Below, piece by piece: positions 34,904-43,619 of a stretch of 64,000 bases of DNA. The position numbers were made by a program, and so were the translations under genes. Each line of letters starts with the position of its first letter. The first letter of the stretch is position 1. The notes under the pieces are model-generated. The model did not search any database. It was not told where the DNA came from and saw only the letters and a list, made by a program, of their open reading frames with translations. Source of the DNA: JADKAV01 sp963732355 (GTDB lineage Bacteria; Actinomycetota; Actinomycetes; S36-B12; UBA10799); assembly GCA_963732355.1 (NCBI GenBank), contig CAVSZD010000010.1:62001-126000 (forward strand), read 5' to 3'.

Positions 34904-35859
34904 GGAGCCACTGGCTGACCCCGCAGCACCTTGTACGCGTAAGCCTGCGCGATAACAGTGACCGGGATGGCCACGAACAGACCCAAACCGCACAAGAGCG
35001 CACCGACAAAGATGGCGATCATCGTCAGTAGGAGCAGCAGCAGCAGGTTGCCGAAGTTGTCCTTGACGAAGTTGAAGCTCGCCTTCAGTGCGTCGATCGC
35101 ACCCAGGTTCTGATCCAGGATGAAGTACACGAAGAACGAGCCGAAGAACGCGACCAGCAGGCCAGGCAGGATGCACAGGAGCAATCCGATGAAGGTTGCG
35201 ATACCGAGCAGGATGCCGGCGCCGATGATGCGGCCGATCCGATCGAAGGTCAGCAGTTCGCCAAGTTCAATCTTGCGGCCCTCAGTGACGGCCAGACCGG
35301 CTCGGGCGTATGCCGCCTGCACGATGTAGCTCCAGATGAAGCCGACCAGTGAGAAGACCACCGACACCAGCAGTGCCAGGAAGCCACCGCCGGAATTGGT
35401 GACCACGAAGCCGTTCTCGCCGGTGACCACGGTCGTCTCCGGTGTGGTGACGCTCTGAATCAGGATCTGCAGGCCGTAGATCACGCCGCCGATCAGGATG
35501 AAGACCAGCATTGCGATCAGGATCGGCCCGACGTTCTCCGTGAACTTCTTCCAGCCATACCCGAAGGCATCACCGACCGAGAACGCACGTCCCCCCGCTG
35601 GTGGCATCCCACCGGGTGGGTAAGCGCCACCGGGAGGCATTCCGCCTGGCGGGTAGGCACCCCCACCGCCGGGAGGCATCCCCGGAGGCGGCGGAGGCGG
35701 AGGACCACCAGCACCGGGAGGCATCCCCCCGGGAGGGCCAGGCGGAGGCGGGGGTGGGGGAGGAGGAGGACCACCGGCACCGGGAGGTGGCACTGACGTA
35801 CCCCCGGGCGGTCGTGGCGGTTGCCCCTCAGGTGGGGGAGGGGGAGGGAATTGCGACAT
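34900..35859 (-). CDS. Proline-rich N-terminus plus polytopic membrane domain
   Basis: 319 residues. Residues 1 to about 90 are almost only Pro, Gly and Met (PPPPPPP runs and PGGMPPGG units); residues 95-319 hold about five hydrophobic segments (ILIAMLVFILIGGVIYGLQI; LLLCILPGLLVAFF; LLLLLLLTMIAIFVGALLCG). The fold resembles DUF975-like or glycerophosphodiesterase-membrane-domain proteins, but I cannot name it. It starts MSQFPPPPPP, like the next gene MSQPPPPPPP. The two genes are nine bases apart and co-directional, so probably one unit. Confidence 0.75.
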   Translation of the reverse strand: MSQFPPPPPPEGQPPRPPGGTSVPPPGAGGPPPPPPPPPPGPPGGMPPGAGGPPPPPPPGMPPGGGGAYPPGGMPPGGAYPPGGMPPAGGRAFSVGDAFGYGWKKFTENVGPILIAMLVFILIGGVIYGLQILIQSVTTPETTVVTGENGFVVTNSGGGFLALLVSVVFSLVGFIWSYIVQAAYARAGLAVTEGRKIELGELLTFDRIGRIIGAGILLGIATFIGLLLCILPGLLVAFFGSFFVYFILDQNLGAIDALKASFNFVKDNFGNLLLLLLLTMIAIFVGALLCGLGLFVAIPVTVIAQAYAYKVLRGQPVAP

Positions 35860-35868
35860 GCGTTGCTC

Positions 35869-36393
35869 CTAGTCCTTGTAGACGACGGCTTTGGTGATTT
35901 TGTCGGACAACAGGCATTGGCGGTCCTTGTCCCAGAGGGGCCATAGAACTCCGATGTAGCAGATGGCGAAGTCGACGTAGAGCAGGATCAGACGTCCGAA
36001 GGCTGTTCCGAAGCCGAGCGGCTGCCCGGTCAATTGACCGACCGTGTGCATGCCCAGAGCCTGCTTGCCGATGGACTGGGTGGTCGTCCCCTCGCGGTAG
36101 CCCTTGTTGTAGATCCAGTACGCGATGCCCAGGGCCCAGAACAGCCAGAAGATCGCGCCCAGGCCAGTGGTGGTGGTGATCGCAACCCCTGCCTCAGTGG
36201 TGATGGTCTTCGTGCTCGGAGCGGCGAAGAGGTAACCGAGGCCGTTGAGGATCACCAAAGGAATCGCGTCGATGAGGTACGCCAGAACCCGCATGAACCA
36301 GTTGGCGTACTGGCCGGTTGCTCCCATGGGGGCGGCTCCGCTGGGCATGCCACCGGGAGGCGGCGGAGGAGGGGGAGGTGGGGGTTGTGACAT
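35869..36393 (-). CDS. RDD family membrane protein with polyproline N-terminus
   Basis: 174 residues: a PPPPPPPPPPGGMP tail, then an RDD domain with the Arg-Asp pattern in WFMRVLAYLIDAIPLVI and three to four membrane segments; TTTQSIGKQALGMHTV is a typical RDD loop. Function of RDD proteins is mostly unknown, with some linked to ion transport. It lies upstream of the preceding proline-rich membrane gene. Confidence 0.82.
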   Translation of the reverse strand: MSQPPPPPPPPPPGGMPSGAAPMGATGQYANWFMRVLAYLIDAIPLVILNGLGYLFAAPSTKTITTEAGVAITTTTGLGAIFWLFWALGIAYWIYNKGYREGTTTQSIGKQALGMHTVGQLTGQPLGFGTAFGRLILLYVDFAICYIGVLWPLWDKDRQCLLSDKITKAVVYKD

Positions 36394-36719
36394 TGGTGCC
36401 TCACTTGTGATCGGGGGCTGGCAGGTGCCTGCTAGGACCGGTAGTACCGAGCGCGATCAGAATAGACCCGCAAAGCGGACAAGTGTGGGATTTGGCGCGC
36501 CCATCAACTGCTGTCCTCGGCGCAGAGCGCGTCGGCGCATTCCACCCGTGACGCATTGTGTGGGTATCGAGCGCGGTCGTTTGGGCAAGGAGATCCTCGC
36601 CCTGAGCACTCACGCGGTCGCGACGCTCCATCGGTTGGCCGCGAGCAGCGTGTTGCCTGGGCGGGTGACGACCCTTGTCGGGGTCACCCGCCTATCTGCC
36701 ATTACGAATTGGCAGACGC
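36394..36719. other. Intergenic region between the RDD and DUF4190-like genes
   Basis: 326 bases without a supportable gene; open frames on both strands are short and not family-like. On the minus strand TATTCT at 36459-36464 may be a -10 box for the RDD gene. Near 36660-36692 is a 10-bp hairpin listed separately. Confidence 0.5.
36660..36692 (-). terminator. Hairpin downstream of the DUF4190-like gene
   Basis: GGCGGGTGAC (36660-36669) pairs perfectly with GTCACCCGCC (36683-36692), loop 13. It lies 28 bases beyond the stop of the minus-strand gene and is a likely terminator, though without a U-tract. Confidence 0.5.
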
Positions 36720-37199
36720 TCAAGAACTTGTGCTGCCGACCGCGAAGATCAGTATCCACCCGAGCGCGAACAGCAGGGACAAGATGCCCAGAACGAGTCC
36801 GGTGGTGGCCATACCGGTGCCACGCCCCTGCGCCTTGAGACTCTTACGTCCCATGACTCCCAGGACTATCGCGGCGATGCCCAGTGGGATGGAAAGCAGC
36901 GCACAGAAGATGCTCAAGAGAATGGAGAGAATGCCGGTCGCCAGAGCCCCGACGCTCTTGGCGTCCTGGGACGGCCCAGGCTGGTAGCCGACGGGCTGAC
37001 CGGGGACCTGGCCGTAGACCGGCGGTGGGGGCGGCGGAGGTGTTGAGCCTGCTGGTGGGGGCGGCGGGGGAACCGATGAGGAGGGCGGTGGGGGTGGCGG
37101 CACCGACGACGACTGACCAGAGAGGTTCGGGTTTGCCGGACCCGAATCTGGTTTGTAGTCCGACCCGTCATCCCAGTCCTGGGGACCCTGATTGCTCAT
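36720..37199 (-). CDS. Proline-rich DUF4190-type membrane protein
   Basis: 159 residues: about 75 residues of acidic then Pro/Ser-rich sequence (SSSVPPPPPP twice, then GSTPPPPPPPVYGQ), followed by two membrane segments (ATGILSILLSIFCALLSIPL and TGLVLGILSLLFALGWILIF) flanking GRKSLKAQGRGTG. This is the DUF4190 arrangement. The frame is open 30 codons upstream, but ATG 37199 starts MSNQGPQDWDD and fits. It is the third proline-rich membrane gene in 2.3 kb. Function unknown. Confidence 0.8.
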   Translation of the reverse strand: MSNQGPQDWDDGSDYKPDSGPANPNLSGQSSSVPPPPPPSSSVPPPPPPAGSTPPPPPPPVYGQVPGQPVGYQPGPSQDAKSVGALATGILSILLSIFCALLSIPLGIAAIVLGVMGRKSLKAQGRGTGMATTGLVLGILSLLFALGWILIFAVGSTSS

Positions 37200-37282
37200 G
37201 GCTGAAACCCTAGTGGGCGAACCCGGGATTTGGCGATCAGGTGACCCGCGGCACATGGCTGTCTTCTCCGGTGCGACGTACA

Positions 37283-37309
37283 CTGGCACTCAGAGGCTTT
37301 GAGTGCTAA
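37283..37309 (+). promoter_or_regulatory. CIRCE operator (HrcA-binding site)
   Basis: CTGGCACTC-N9-GAGTGCTAA matches the CIRCE consensus TTAGCACTC-N9-GAGTGCTAA with two mismatches in the left arm. It overlaps TACACT (37279-37284), a likely -10 box with TGGCTG 17 bases upstream. It implies autorepression of hrcA-dnaJ2 and heat-shock induction. Confidence 0.9.
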
Positions 37310-37336
37310 TCGGGGCCGTGGCAGCGAAGGGTGAGC

Positions 37337-38350
37337 ATGGACGACCGCAAGCTCGAGGTGCTGCGCGCGATCGTCGAGGACTACGTGGCCACCCGCGAAC
37401 CGGTGGGTTCGAAGACCCTGGCTGAGCGCCACAACTTCGGTGTGAGCTCGGCAACCCTGCGCAACGACATGGCCACGCTGGAGGAGGAGGGCTACATCGT
37501 CGCCCCCCACACCAGTGCCGGAAGGGTTCCCACAGACAAGGGCTACAGGTTGTTCGTGGACCGCATCGCGCAGATCAAACCGCTGTCCCCTGCCGAACGC
37601 CGGGCCATCCACCAGTTCCTCGACACCGCGGTCGACCTTGACGACGTCATGAACCGCACTGTGAGGCTCTTGGCCCAATTGACCCATCAAGTGGCCCTGG
37701 TGCAGTACCCGACCCTGACCCGCAGTGGGGTCCGGCACGTGGAGATCGTCGGTCTGGCACCACGTCGGGTGCTGCTCGTGGTCATCGCTGACACCGGCCG
37801 GGTCGAGCAGCGCACCGTGGACAGCCCGATCGATGTCACCGACGAGGCGCTGCTGGACCTGCGGTCCCGCTTCAACCTCGCGGTGGTCGGCAAGTCCTTC
37901 ACCGCGGTCGCAGAGGCGGTGGCGACCATCCCCGAGCAGACCCCCGCCGAGTACCGGCCGCTGGCGACCAGCGTGCTGGCGAGTCTTCTGGAAACCGTCG
38001 TCGAGCGCAGGGAGGACCGGATCGTGATGGGCGGCACCGCCAACCTGACCCGGTTCGGCGAGGACTACACGTTCACGGTAGGTCCTGTCCTCGAGGCGCT
38101 CGAGGAACATGTTGTACTGCTGCGGTTGTTGCAGGAGGTGGGACACCACGACGACCTCACCGTGCGGATCGGCTCAGAGAACGAGGTGGCAGGTTTGGCG
38201 ACATCGGCCGTTGTGACAACTGGTTACGGACCCCACTCTCAAAGCGTCGCTCATATCGGGGTGCTGGGCCCGACGCGCATGGATTACCCGGGCACGATGG
38301 GTTCGGTTCGGGCAGTCGCCCGGTACCTGGGCCGGATCCTGAGCCAATAG
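37337..38350 (+). CDS. hrcA: Heat-inducible transcription repressor HrcA
   Basis: 337 residues: N-terminal winged helix (KLEVLRAIVEDYVATREPVG; SATLRNDMATLEEEGYI) that binds CIRCE, then the HrcA core. HTSAGRVPTDKGYR is a family signature. ATG 37337 has GAAGG six bases before it; a GTG at 37331 is the alternative. The CIRCE site 28 bases upstream makes autoregulation near-certain. Confidence 0.96.
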   Translation: MDDRKLEVLRAIVEDYVATREPVGSKTLAERHNFGVSSATLRNDMATLEEEGYIVAPHTSAGRVPTDKGYRLFVDRIAQIKPLSPAERRAIHQFLDTAVDLDDVMNRTVRLLAQLTHQVALVQYPTLTRSGVRHVEIVGLAPRRVLLVVIADTGRVEQRTVDSPIDVTDEALLDLRSRFNLAVVGKSFTAVAEAVATIPEQTPAEYRPLATSVLASLLETVVERREDRIVMGGTANLTRFGEDYTFTVGPVLEALEEHVVLLRLLQEVGHHDDLTVRIGSENEVAGLATSAVVTTGYGPHSQSVAHIGVLGPTRMDYPGTMGSVRAVARYLGRILSQ

Positions 38351-38367
38351 GCGAGTAAGGAAAAAGG

Positions 38368-39507
38368 ATGGCAGCCGACTATTACCAGACCCTCGGGGTC
38401 GCTCGTGATGCGACACCGGAGGAGATCAAGCGCGCGTACCGCAAACTCGCCCGCGAACTGCACCCGGATGTCAATCCGGACCCCAGCACCCACGACCGCT
38501 TCAAGGACGTGACGGCTGCCTACGAGGTGTTGTCCGACGCGCGCAAGCGCCAGATGTACGACCTCGGACACGACCCGCGTGCCGGTGCCTCCGGGTCCGG
38601 TGGTGCCGGCTTCGGCACGGAGAACCTGTTCGAGGACCTGATGAACTCGTTCTTCGGTGGCGGCGGCGGTGGGGGCTCGCGAGGGCCGAAGCCGCGACAG
38701 CGAAGGGGACAGGACGCGCTGCTGCGCATCGAGCTGGATCTGGCCGAAGCGGTGTTCGGCACCGAGAAGGACATCACCGTCGACACGGCGGTGGGCTGTC
38801 CTACCTGCCGGGGTGCCGGAACCGCCGAAGACGCGCATCTGAGCACCTGCCCGATGTGCCGGGGACGCGGCGAAGTGCAGAATGTCCAGCGCACCTTCCT
38901 GGGTCAGGTCATGACCTCGCGGGCGTGCCCACAGTGCCAGGGATACGGAAATCTCAACCCGTCGCCATGTCCGGAGTGTGCCGGGGACGGCCGGGTGCGC
39001 ACCCGCGAGACTCTCAAGGTCGAGGTCCCGGCCGGTGTGGAAACGGGTACCCGACTGCTGTTGTCCGGCAAGGGCGAGGTCGGCCCAGGCAATGGACCGG
39101 CTGGTGACGTGTACGTCGAGATCATCCAGACGCCGCATCCTGTATTCGAGCGGCAAGGCAACGATCTGCACGTGCATCTCAGCATTCCCATGACCGCTGC
39201 GGCACTGGGGACCGTGATCCCGCTGCAGACCCTGGACGGTGAGCAGAAGATCGACATCCGGTCGGGCACCCAGAGCGGGAATGTGCACACACTGCGGGGA
39301 CTGGGAGCCTCGCGGCTGCAGCGCTCGGGTCGCGGCGACCTTCACGTCCACGTGGATGTGAAGACCCCGACCAAGCTCGACACCGAGCAGCGCGAACTGC
39401 TGGAGCGACTGGCGGTCCTACGCGATGAGGAGCATGTGGAGCCTGCCGTGACCGAACACCCGGTGGGCCTTTTCGGTCGCATCAAGGAGGCGTTCAGCGG
39501 CAAATGA
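38368..39507 (+). CDS. dnaJ: Chaperone DnaJ (DnaJ2 type)
   Basis: 379 residues. J domain with HPD in ARELHPDVNP, a Gly-rich linker, four CxxCxGxG zinc repeats (CPTCRGAG, CPMCRGRG, CPQCQGYG, CPECAGDG), and C-terminal substrate-binding domains. Works with DnaK in folding and heat response. ATG 38368 has AGGAAAAAGG upstream. The hrcA-dnaJ2 pair matches Rv2374c-Rv2373c. Confidence 0.96.
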   Translation: MAADYYQTLGVARDATPEEIKRAYRKLARELHPDVNPDPSTHDRFKDVTAAYEVLSDARKRQMYDLGHDPRAGASGSGGAGFGTENLFEDLMNSFFGGGGGGGSRGPKPRQRRGQDALLRIELDLAEAVFGTEKDITVDTAVGCPTCRGAGTAEDAHLSTCPMCRGRGEVQNVQRTFLGQVMTSRACPQCQGYGNLNPSPCPECAGDGRVRTRETLKVEVPAGVETGTRLLLSGKGEVGPGNGPAGDVYVEIIQTPHPVFERQGNDLHVHLSIPMTAAALGTVIPLQTLDGEQKIDIRSGTQSGNVHTLRGLGASRLQRSGRGDLHVHVDVKTPTKLDTEQRELLERLAVLRDEEHVEPAVTEHPVGLFGRIKEAFSGK

Positions 39508-40229
39508 CCGCTCCTTTGTTCTACGCCGAGTCCGTGCCGGAATCGGGCCTGCTCACCATCGGCGGCGAGGAGGGCCGGCACGCGGTCTCAGTCATGCGAG
39601 TCACCCCCGGGCAGACGGTCCTGGCCAGTGACGGCAACGGGGCGTTGGCTCGGTGCATGGTCGTGGGCGCGGAACGCGGACAGGGTCTGAGCGTCGAGAT
39701 CCAGGCGTGTAGACAGGTCCCCGCACCGAGGCGGGTCGACGTATTGCAGGCCATCCCCAAGGGCGACCGCGCCGAGACTGCCGTAGAACTGATGACCGAG
39801 ACCGGAGTCAGCCGCATCATCCCGTGGGCATCGGCGCGGACCGTCGCCGATTGGCGGGGCAAGGCCGAGGCCAAGACCGCGCGATGGCAGCGCATCGCCC
39901 ATGCGGCGGGTAAGCAGTCAAGGCGTGCCCATCTGCCGACGATCGGCACTCTTGTCAGCGGCCAGCCGGCGCCCGAGGGGTCTGTGCTCGTCCTGCACGA
40001 GCAAGCCGACGACAGCCTGTTCACCTTCGAGATCCCGGACGGGGAATTGACGGTTGTCGTCGGGCCAGAGGGCGGGCTCACCGAGCAGGAGGTCCAAACG
40101 CTTGTGGACCACGGAGCGAGGCTAGTGAACCTGGGGCCGACGATCCTTCGCACCTCGACGGCGGGAGCGGCCGCATGTGTCTGGATAAGGGGTTTCGAGA
40201 TACAGCGTGAGGCATGTCATGATCGCTGA
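39504..40229 (+). CDS. rsmE: 16S rRNA m3U1498 methyltransferase RsmE
   Basis: 241 residues, SPOUT-fold methyltransferase. EEGRHAVSVMRVTPGQ at the N-terminus, TGVSRIIPWASARTV, and the SAM-binding knot VVGPEGGLTEQEV with LGPTILRTSTAG are family motifs. It overlaps the dnaJ stop by ATGA. The C-terminus runs on with IRGFEIQREACHDR. Confidence 0.95.
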   Translation: MTAPLFYAESVPESGLLTIGGEEGRHAVSVMRVTPGQTVLASDGNGALARCMVVGAERGQGLSVEIQACRQVPAPRRVDVLQAIPKGDRAETAVELMTETGVSRIIPWASARTVADWRGKAEAKTARWQRIAHAAGKQSRRAHLPTIGTLVSGQPAPEGSVLVLHEQADDSLFTFEIPDGELTVVVGPEGGLTEQEVQTLVDHGARLVNLGPTILRTSTAGAAACVWIRGFEIQREACHDR

Positions 40230-40566
40230 TATGTCCTGTGTTTTCTGTGCCATCGCCAATGGTGAGATCCCAGCCGACCTGGTGGTCGAGACCGATAGTG
40301 TTGTGGCCTTCCGGGACTTGAACCCAGTGGCTCCCGTGCACGTGCTGGTCATCCCGCGTGTCCATCACAGCGATGTAGTGGCGCTGGCCGAAAGCCCGGC
40401 ACTGATGAGCGAGGTCATGGAAGTAGTGGCATCCGTTTCAGCCCAAGAGGATCTCGGTGAGGGCTTCCGGGTCGTCTTCAACACCGGAGGGTTGGGGGGC
40501 CAGGAAGTGGGGCATGTCCATGCCCACGTCATCGGTGGGAGGCAGATGCAATGGCCTCCCGGATGA
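40219..40566 (+). CDS. HIT family nucleotide-binding protein
   Basis: 115 residues from ATG 40219 (GAGG six bases upstream) or 111 from ATG 40231, where the family sequence SCVFCAIANGEIPADLV begins. The histidine-triad block GQEVGHVHAHVIGGRQM carries the nucleophile and is complete. HIT proteins hydrolyse aminoacyl-AMP or AMP-lysine. It overlaps rsmE upstream and phoH downstream. Confidence 0.93.
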   Translation: MIADMSCVFCAIANGEIPADLVVETDSVVAFRDLNPVAPVHVLVIPRVHHSDVVALAESPALMSEVMEVVASVSAQEDLGEGFRVVFNTGGLGGQEVGHVHAHVIGGRQMQWPPG

Positions 40567-41546
40567 CCCAGCGCGCTTCGGCCGAGGCGGTCGTGTCCAG
40601 CACGATCGTCGTGCCGAACACCCATCCGATGGTGGCCCTGCTGGGGGCCAACGACGAGAACCTGCGCCAGTTCGAACGCGACTTCCCAGAGGTCGATGTT
40701 CTGGTTCGTGGCAATGAGATCCATCTGAGCGGTGACGTGACCGAGATCGGTCTGGCCGAACAGGTGATCGCGGAGATGCTGTCCATCCTGCGCACGGGCC
40801 AGCCGCTGACCACGGACGCTATCGAGAGGTCTGTTGCCATGCTGCGCGCCGACCGCAGCCTGTCACCCTCGCAGTTGCTGACCGCGAACATCCTGTCCAC
40901 CCGCGGCAAGGCGATCCGGGCCAAGACCCTGAACCAGAAGCGATACGTGGACGCGATCGATGCCAACACGATCGTGTTCGGGATCGGCCCGGCCGGTACG
41001 GGCAAGACCTACCTCGCCGTGGCCAAAGCTGTGCAAGCGCTGCAGAGCAAGGCGATCAACCGAATCATCCTGACCCGTCCGGCTGTCGAGGCCGGTGAGC
41101 GGCTGGGCTTCCTGCCAGGCACGCTGAGCGAGAAGATCGACCCCTATCTGCGGCCCCTTTACGACGCGCTGCACGACATGATCGACCCGGACCGGATCCC
41201 ACAGCTCATGACCAGCGGCACGATTGAAGTTGCACCCCTGGCCTACATGCGCGGGCGGACGCTGAACGATGCGTTCATCATCTTGGACGAGGCACAGAAC
41301 ACCACCGCCGAGCAGATGAAGATGTTCCTGACCCGACTGGGTTTCGGGTCGACGATGGTGGTCACCGGAGACGTCACGCAGGTCGATCTGCCGGGTGGGA
41401 CCAGTAGTGGTCTGCGGGTGGTCCAGGGGATCCTCTCGGGTATCGACGACGTCGAGTTCTGCCAGTTGACCAGCGCCGACGTCGTGCGCCACAAACTGGT
41501 CGGCAGGATCGTCGACGCCTACGGACGTTACGAGCAGTCCCAATGA
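40551..41546 (+). CDS. phoH: PhoH-like ATPase
   Basis: 331 residues. Walker A GPAGTGKT at residues 146-153, Walker B-type FIILDEAQNTT, and VVTGDVTQVDLP. An N-terminal KH-like region precedes (LLGANDENLRQFERDFP). PhoH2-like proteins act as RNA helicase/RNase partners and sit next to ybeY. ATG 40551 has GGGAGG eight bases upstream, inside the HIT gene. Confidence 0.94.
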   Translation: MASRMTQRASAEAVVSSTIVVPNTHPMVALLGANDENLRQFERDFPEVDVLVRGNEIHLSGDVTEIGLAEQVIAEMLSILRTGQPLTTDAIERSVAMLRADRSLSPSQLLTANILSTRGKAIRAKTLNQKRYVDAIDANTIVFGIGPAGTGKTYLAVAKAVQALQSKAINRIILTRPAVEAGERLGFLPGTLSEKIDPYLRPLYDALHDMIDPDRIPQLMTSGTIEVAPLAYMRGRTLNDAFIILDEAQNTTAEQMKMFLTRLGFGSTMVVTGDVTQVDLPGGTSSGLRVVQGILSGIDDVEFCQLTSADVVRHKLVGRIVDAYGRYEQSQ

Positions 41547-42001
41547 GCATCGACGTCGTCAACGAGACCGAGACCGAGATCGACATAGAGTCAATGGGCG
41601 CCCAAGCGCGATTCCTGCTCGACCGATTGCGTATCCACCCCGGGGCTGAGCTCTCCGTCGTCTTCGTTGATGTGGCCACCATGACCGACCTGCATGTGCG
41701 CTGGATGGACGAACCCGGGCCGACTGACGTCCTCAGTTTCCCGATGGACGAACTCACACCTCCTCGCGATGACGAACCGCCGCCAGTCGGTCTTCTCGGT
41801 GATGTGGTGATCTGTCCTGAGGTCGCCGCGAAGCAGGCGCAGGTTGCCGGTCACGACCTGCGCGTGGAACTCGGGGTTCTGCTCACCCATGGCGTTCTGC
41901 ATCTGCTCGGCTATGACCACGCAGAGCCCGACGAAGAGCGCCTGATGTTCGGACTGCAGCGGCGACTGCTCGGCGAGTGGCAGACGGAGACATCGCACTG
42001 A
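41543..42001 (+). CDS. ybeY: Endoribonuclease YbeY
   Basis: 152 residues. Metal-dependent RNase for 16S rRNA 3' maturation and rRNA quality control. The zinc motif is H116-GVL-H120-LLGYD-H126. VTMTDLHVRWMDEPGPTDVLSFP-type strand is present. ATG overlaps the phoH stop (ATGA) and its stop overlaps the next ATG. Confidence 0.96.
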   Translation: MSIDVVNETETEIDIESMGAQARFLLDRLRIHPGAELSVVFVDVATMTDLHVRWMDEPGPTDVLSFPMDELTPPRDDEPPPVGLLGDVVICPEVAAKQAQVAGHDLRVELGVLLTHGVLHLLGYDHAEPDEERLMFGLQRRLLGEWQTETSH

Positions 42002-43302
42002 TGCAATACGGCGATGTCGTCCTGCAGGTGGTTGTGGCCCTCGTCCTCGTGATCCTGGCGGGCCTGCTGGTCGCGGCCGAGACCGCGATCACCCGGGTGT
42101 CCCGGCCCCGCGCCGAGGAACTGGTGGAGGCTGGCGTGCGGGGCTCGAAAGGCCTGCAGATCATCGTCGAGGACAGGCCCCGCTACGTCAACGTCCTGCT
42201 GTTCCTGCGGCTTCTCTGTTCAACCACCGCGATCGGCCTTGCCACGCTCATCGGTCTGGAGACCATCGACGGTCCCACATGGTGGCAGGTGGGTGCGCCG
42301 GTGCTGGTCATGCTGGTGGTCGGGTACGTCGTGTGGGGAGTGGCTCCGCGGACCCTGGCCCAGCAGCACGCCGAACCGGTCGCACTTGCCGCCTCGGGGC
42401 CGTCCCGGTTCCTGGCTGGTCTTCTCGGTCCCCTCACGAGTCTGCTCATTCTGATTGGAAATGCCATCACGCCGGGCAAGGGCTACCGGCAAGGGCCCTT
42501 CGTGAGCCAGGCCGAACTGCGCGAACTCCTCGACCAGGCAGGCGCTGATGCGGTCATCGCCGATGATGAGCGGCAGATGCTGCACTCGGTGTTCGAGCTC
42601 GGTGGCACGCTGGTGCGCGAGGTGATGGTTCCCCGAACAGAGATGGTCTGGATCGAACGCACAAAGACCCTGCGGCAAGCCCTTTCCCTGGGGTTGCGTT
42701 CCGGGTACTCCCGCATACCTGTGATCGGTGAGAACCTCGACGACATCGTCGGCGTGGTCTACCTCAAGGACATCGCGCGGCGCACATTCGAGCAGCGCAA
42801 CGCGGAGAGCAAGGAGCGGGTCGACACCGTGATGCGGCAGGCCCACTTCGTGCCCGACAGCAAGCGCGCCGACGAGATGCTGCGCGAACTGCAGGCTGCC
42901 CGGGTGCACATGTCCATCGTCGTGGACGAGTATGGCGGGACTGCGGGCCTGGTGACGATCGAGGACATCCTCGAGGAGATCGTTGGCGAGATTGCTGACG
43001 AGTACGACACGGCCGAGACCCCTGACGTGGAGAGGCTGGCCGGCGGCCGGTACCGGATCAGTGCCCGGTTGCCCGTTGACGATCTGGCCCAGTTGGTGCC
43101 CATCGGTGTGAGCAGTGAGGTCGACGACGTGGACACCGTCAGTGGCCTGCTGGCCCGACGCCTGGGGGTGGTTCCCATTCCGGGTTCACACGTGGACATC
43201 GATGGCTACCGGCTCACTGCTGAAAAGGCGGCGGGGCGGCGCAACCGGATCGGGACGGTTCTTGTTGAGAAGATGACCGAGCAATTGGAGTCCACCGAAT
43301 GA
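42001..43302 (+). CDS. CNNM/CorC-type membrane protein (DUF21, CBS pair, transporter-associated domain)
   Basis: 433 residues: DUF21 with four membrane segments (about 5-150), a CBS pair (about 195-315; RSGYSRIPVIGENLDDIVGVVYLKD, in part), and a C-terminal CorC_HlyC domain. MxxR-like REVMVPRTEMVWI is the linker motif. Members are linked to magnesium/cobalt efflux. ATG 42001 shares a base with the ybeY stop. Matches Rv2366c in position. Confidence 0.92.
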   Translation: MQYGDVVLQVVVALVLVILAGLLVAAETAITRVSRPRAEELVEAGVRGSKGLQIIVEDRPRYVNVLLFLRLLCSTTAIGLATLIGLETIDGPTWWQVGAPVLVMLVVGYVVWGVAPRTLAQQHAEPVALAASGPSRFLAGLLGPLTSLLILIGNAITPGKGYRQGPFVSQAELRELLDQAGADAVIADDERQMLHSVFELGGTLVREVMVPRTEMVWIERTKTLRQALSLGLRSGYSRIPVIGENLDDIVGVVYLKDIARRTFEQRNAESKERVDTVMRQAHFVPDSKRADEMLRELQAARVHMSIVVDEYGGTAGLVTIEDILEEIVGEIADEYDTAETPDVERLAGGRYRISARLPVDDLAQLVPIGVSSEVDDVDTVSGLLARRLGVVPIPGSHVDIDGYRLTAEKAAGRRNRIGTVLVEKMTEQLESTE

Positions 43303-43619
43303 CACCCGAGGATGAGAAGTTGCTGACGCTGGCCAGAGCCGCACGGGGTCGAACCGGGGCAGTGCAGGGGGCTGCCCTGCGCGACGAGACGGGCCGAAGT
43401 TACGCCGGGTCCACTGTCGCGCTGGACAACCTGCAGGTGAGCGCCTTGGACCTCGCCCTGGCGCAAGCGGTGTCATCGGGGGCACGGGGGGTTGAGGCGG
43501 CGGTCGTCGTCGGTGGTGAGTCACCGGACCTGCGAGCGGTCGGCGAGGTCGCAGTAGCGGGCGTGCCCGTCTGGCACTGTGATGCCCGCGGCAACCTGCT
43601 CGAGGAGTTGCACACATGA
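43299..43619 (+). CDS. Degenerate cytidine deaminase-like protein
   Basis: 106 residues. Beta strands and spacing resemble cytidine deaminase (LTLARAARGRTGAVQGAALRDETGRSY; VSALDLALAQAVSSGARGVEAAVVVG), but the catalytic His-Ala-Glu and the Pro-Cys-x-x-Cys zinc ligands are absent; only one cysteine is present. It is the counterpart of Rv2365c, also between the CBS protein and era. Probably a non-catalytic paralogue. Confidence 0.75.
   Translation: MTPEDEKLLTLARAARGRTGAVQGAALRDETGRSYAGSTVALDNLQVSALDLALAQAVSSGARGVEAAVVVGGESPDLRAVGEVAVAGVPVWHCDARGNLLEELHT

Noticed and set aside
36245..36838. Plus-strand frame of 197 codons between proline-rich genes, and a 76-codon minus frame at 36401-36631
   Set aside because: The first is antisense to the RDD and DUF4190-like genes; the second has a CPLCG motif but no further coding character or ribosome site.
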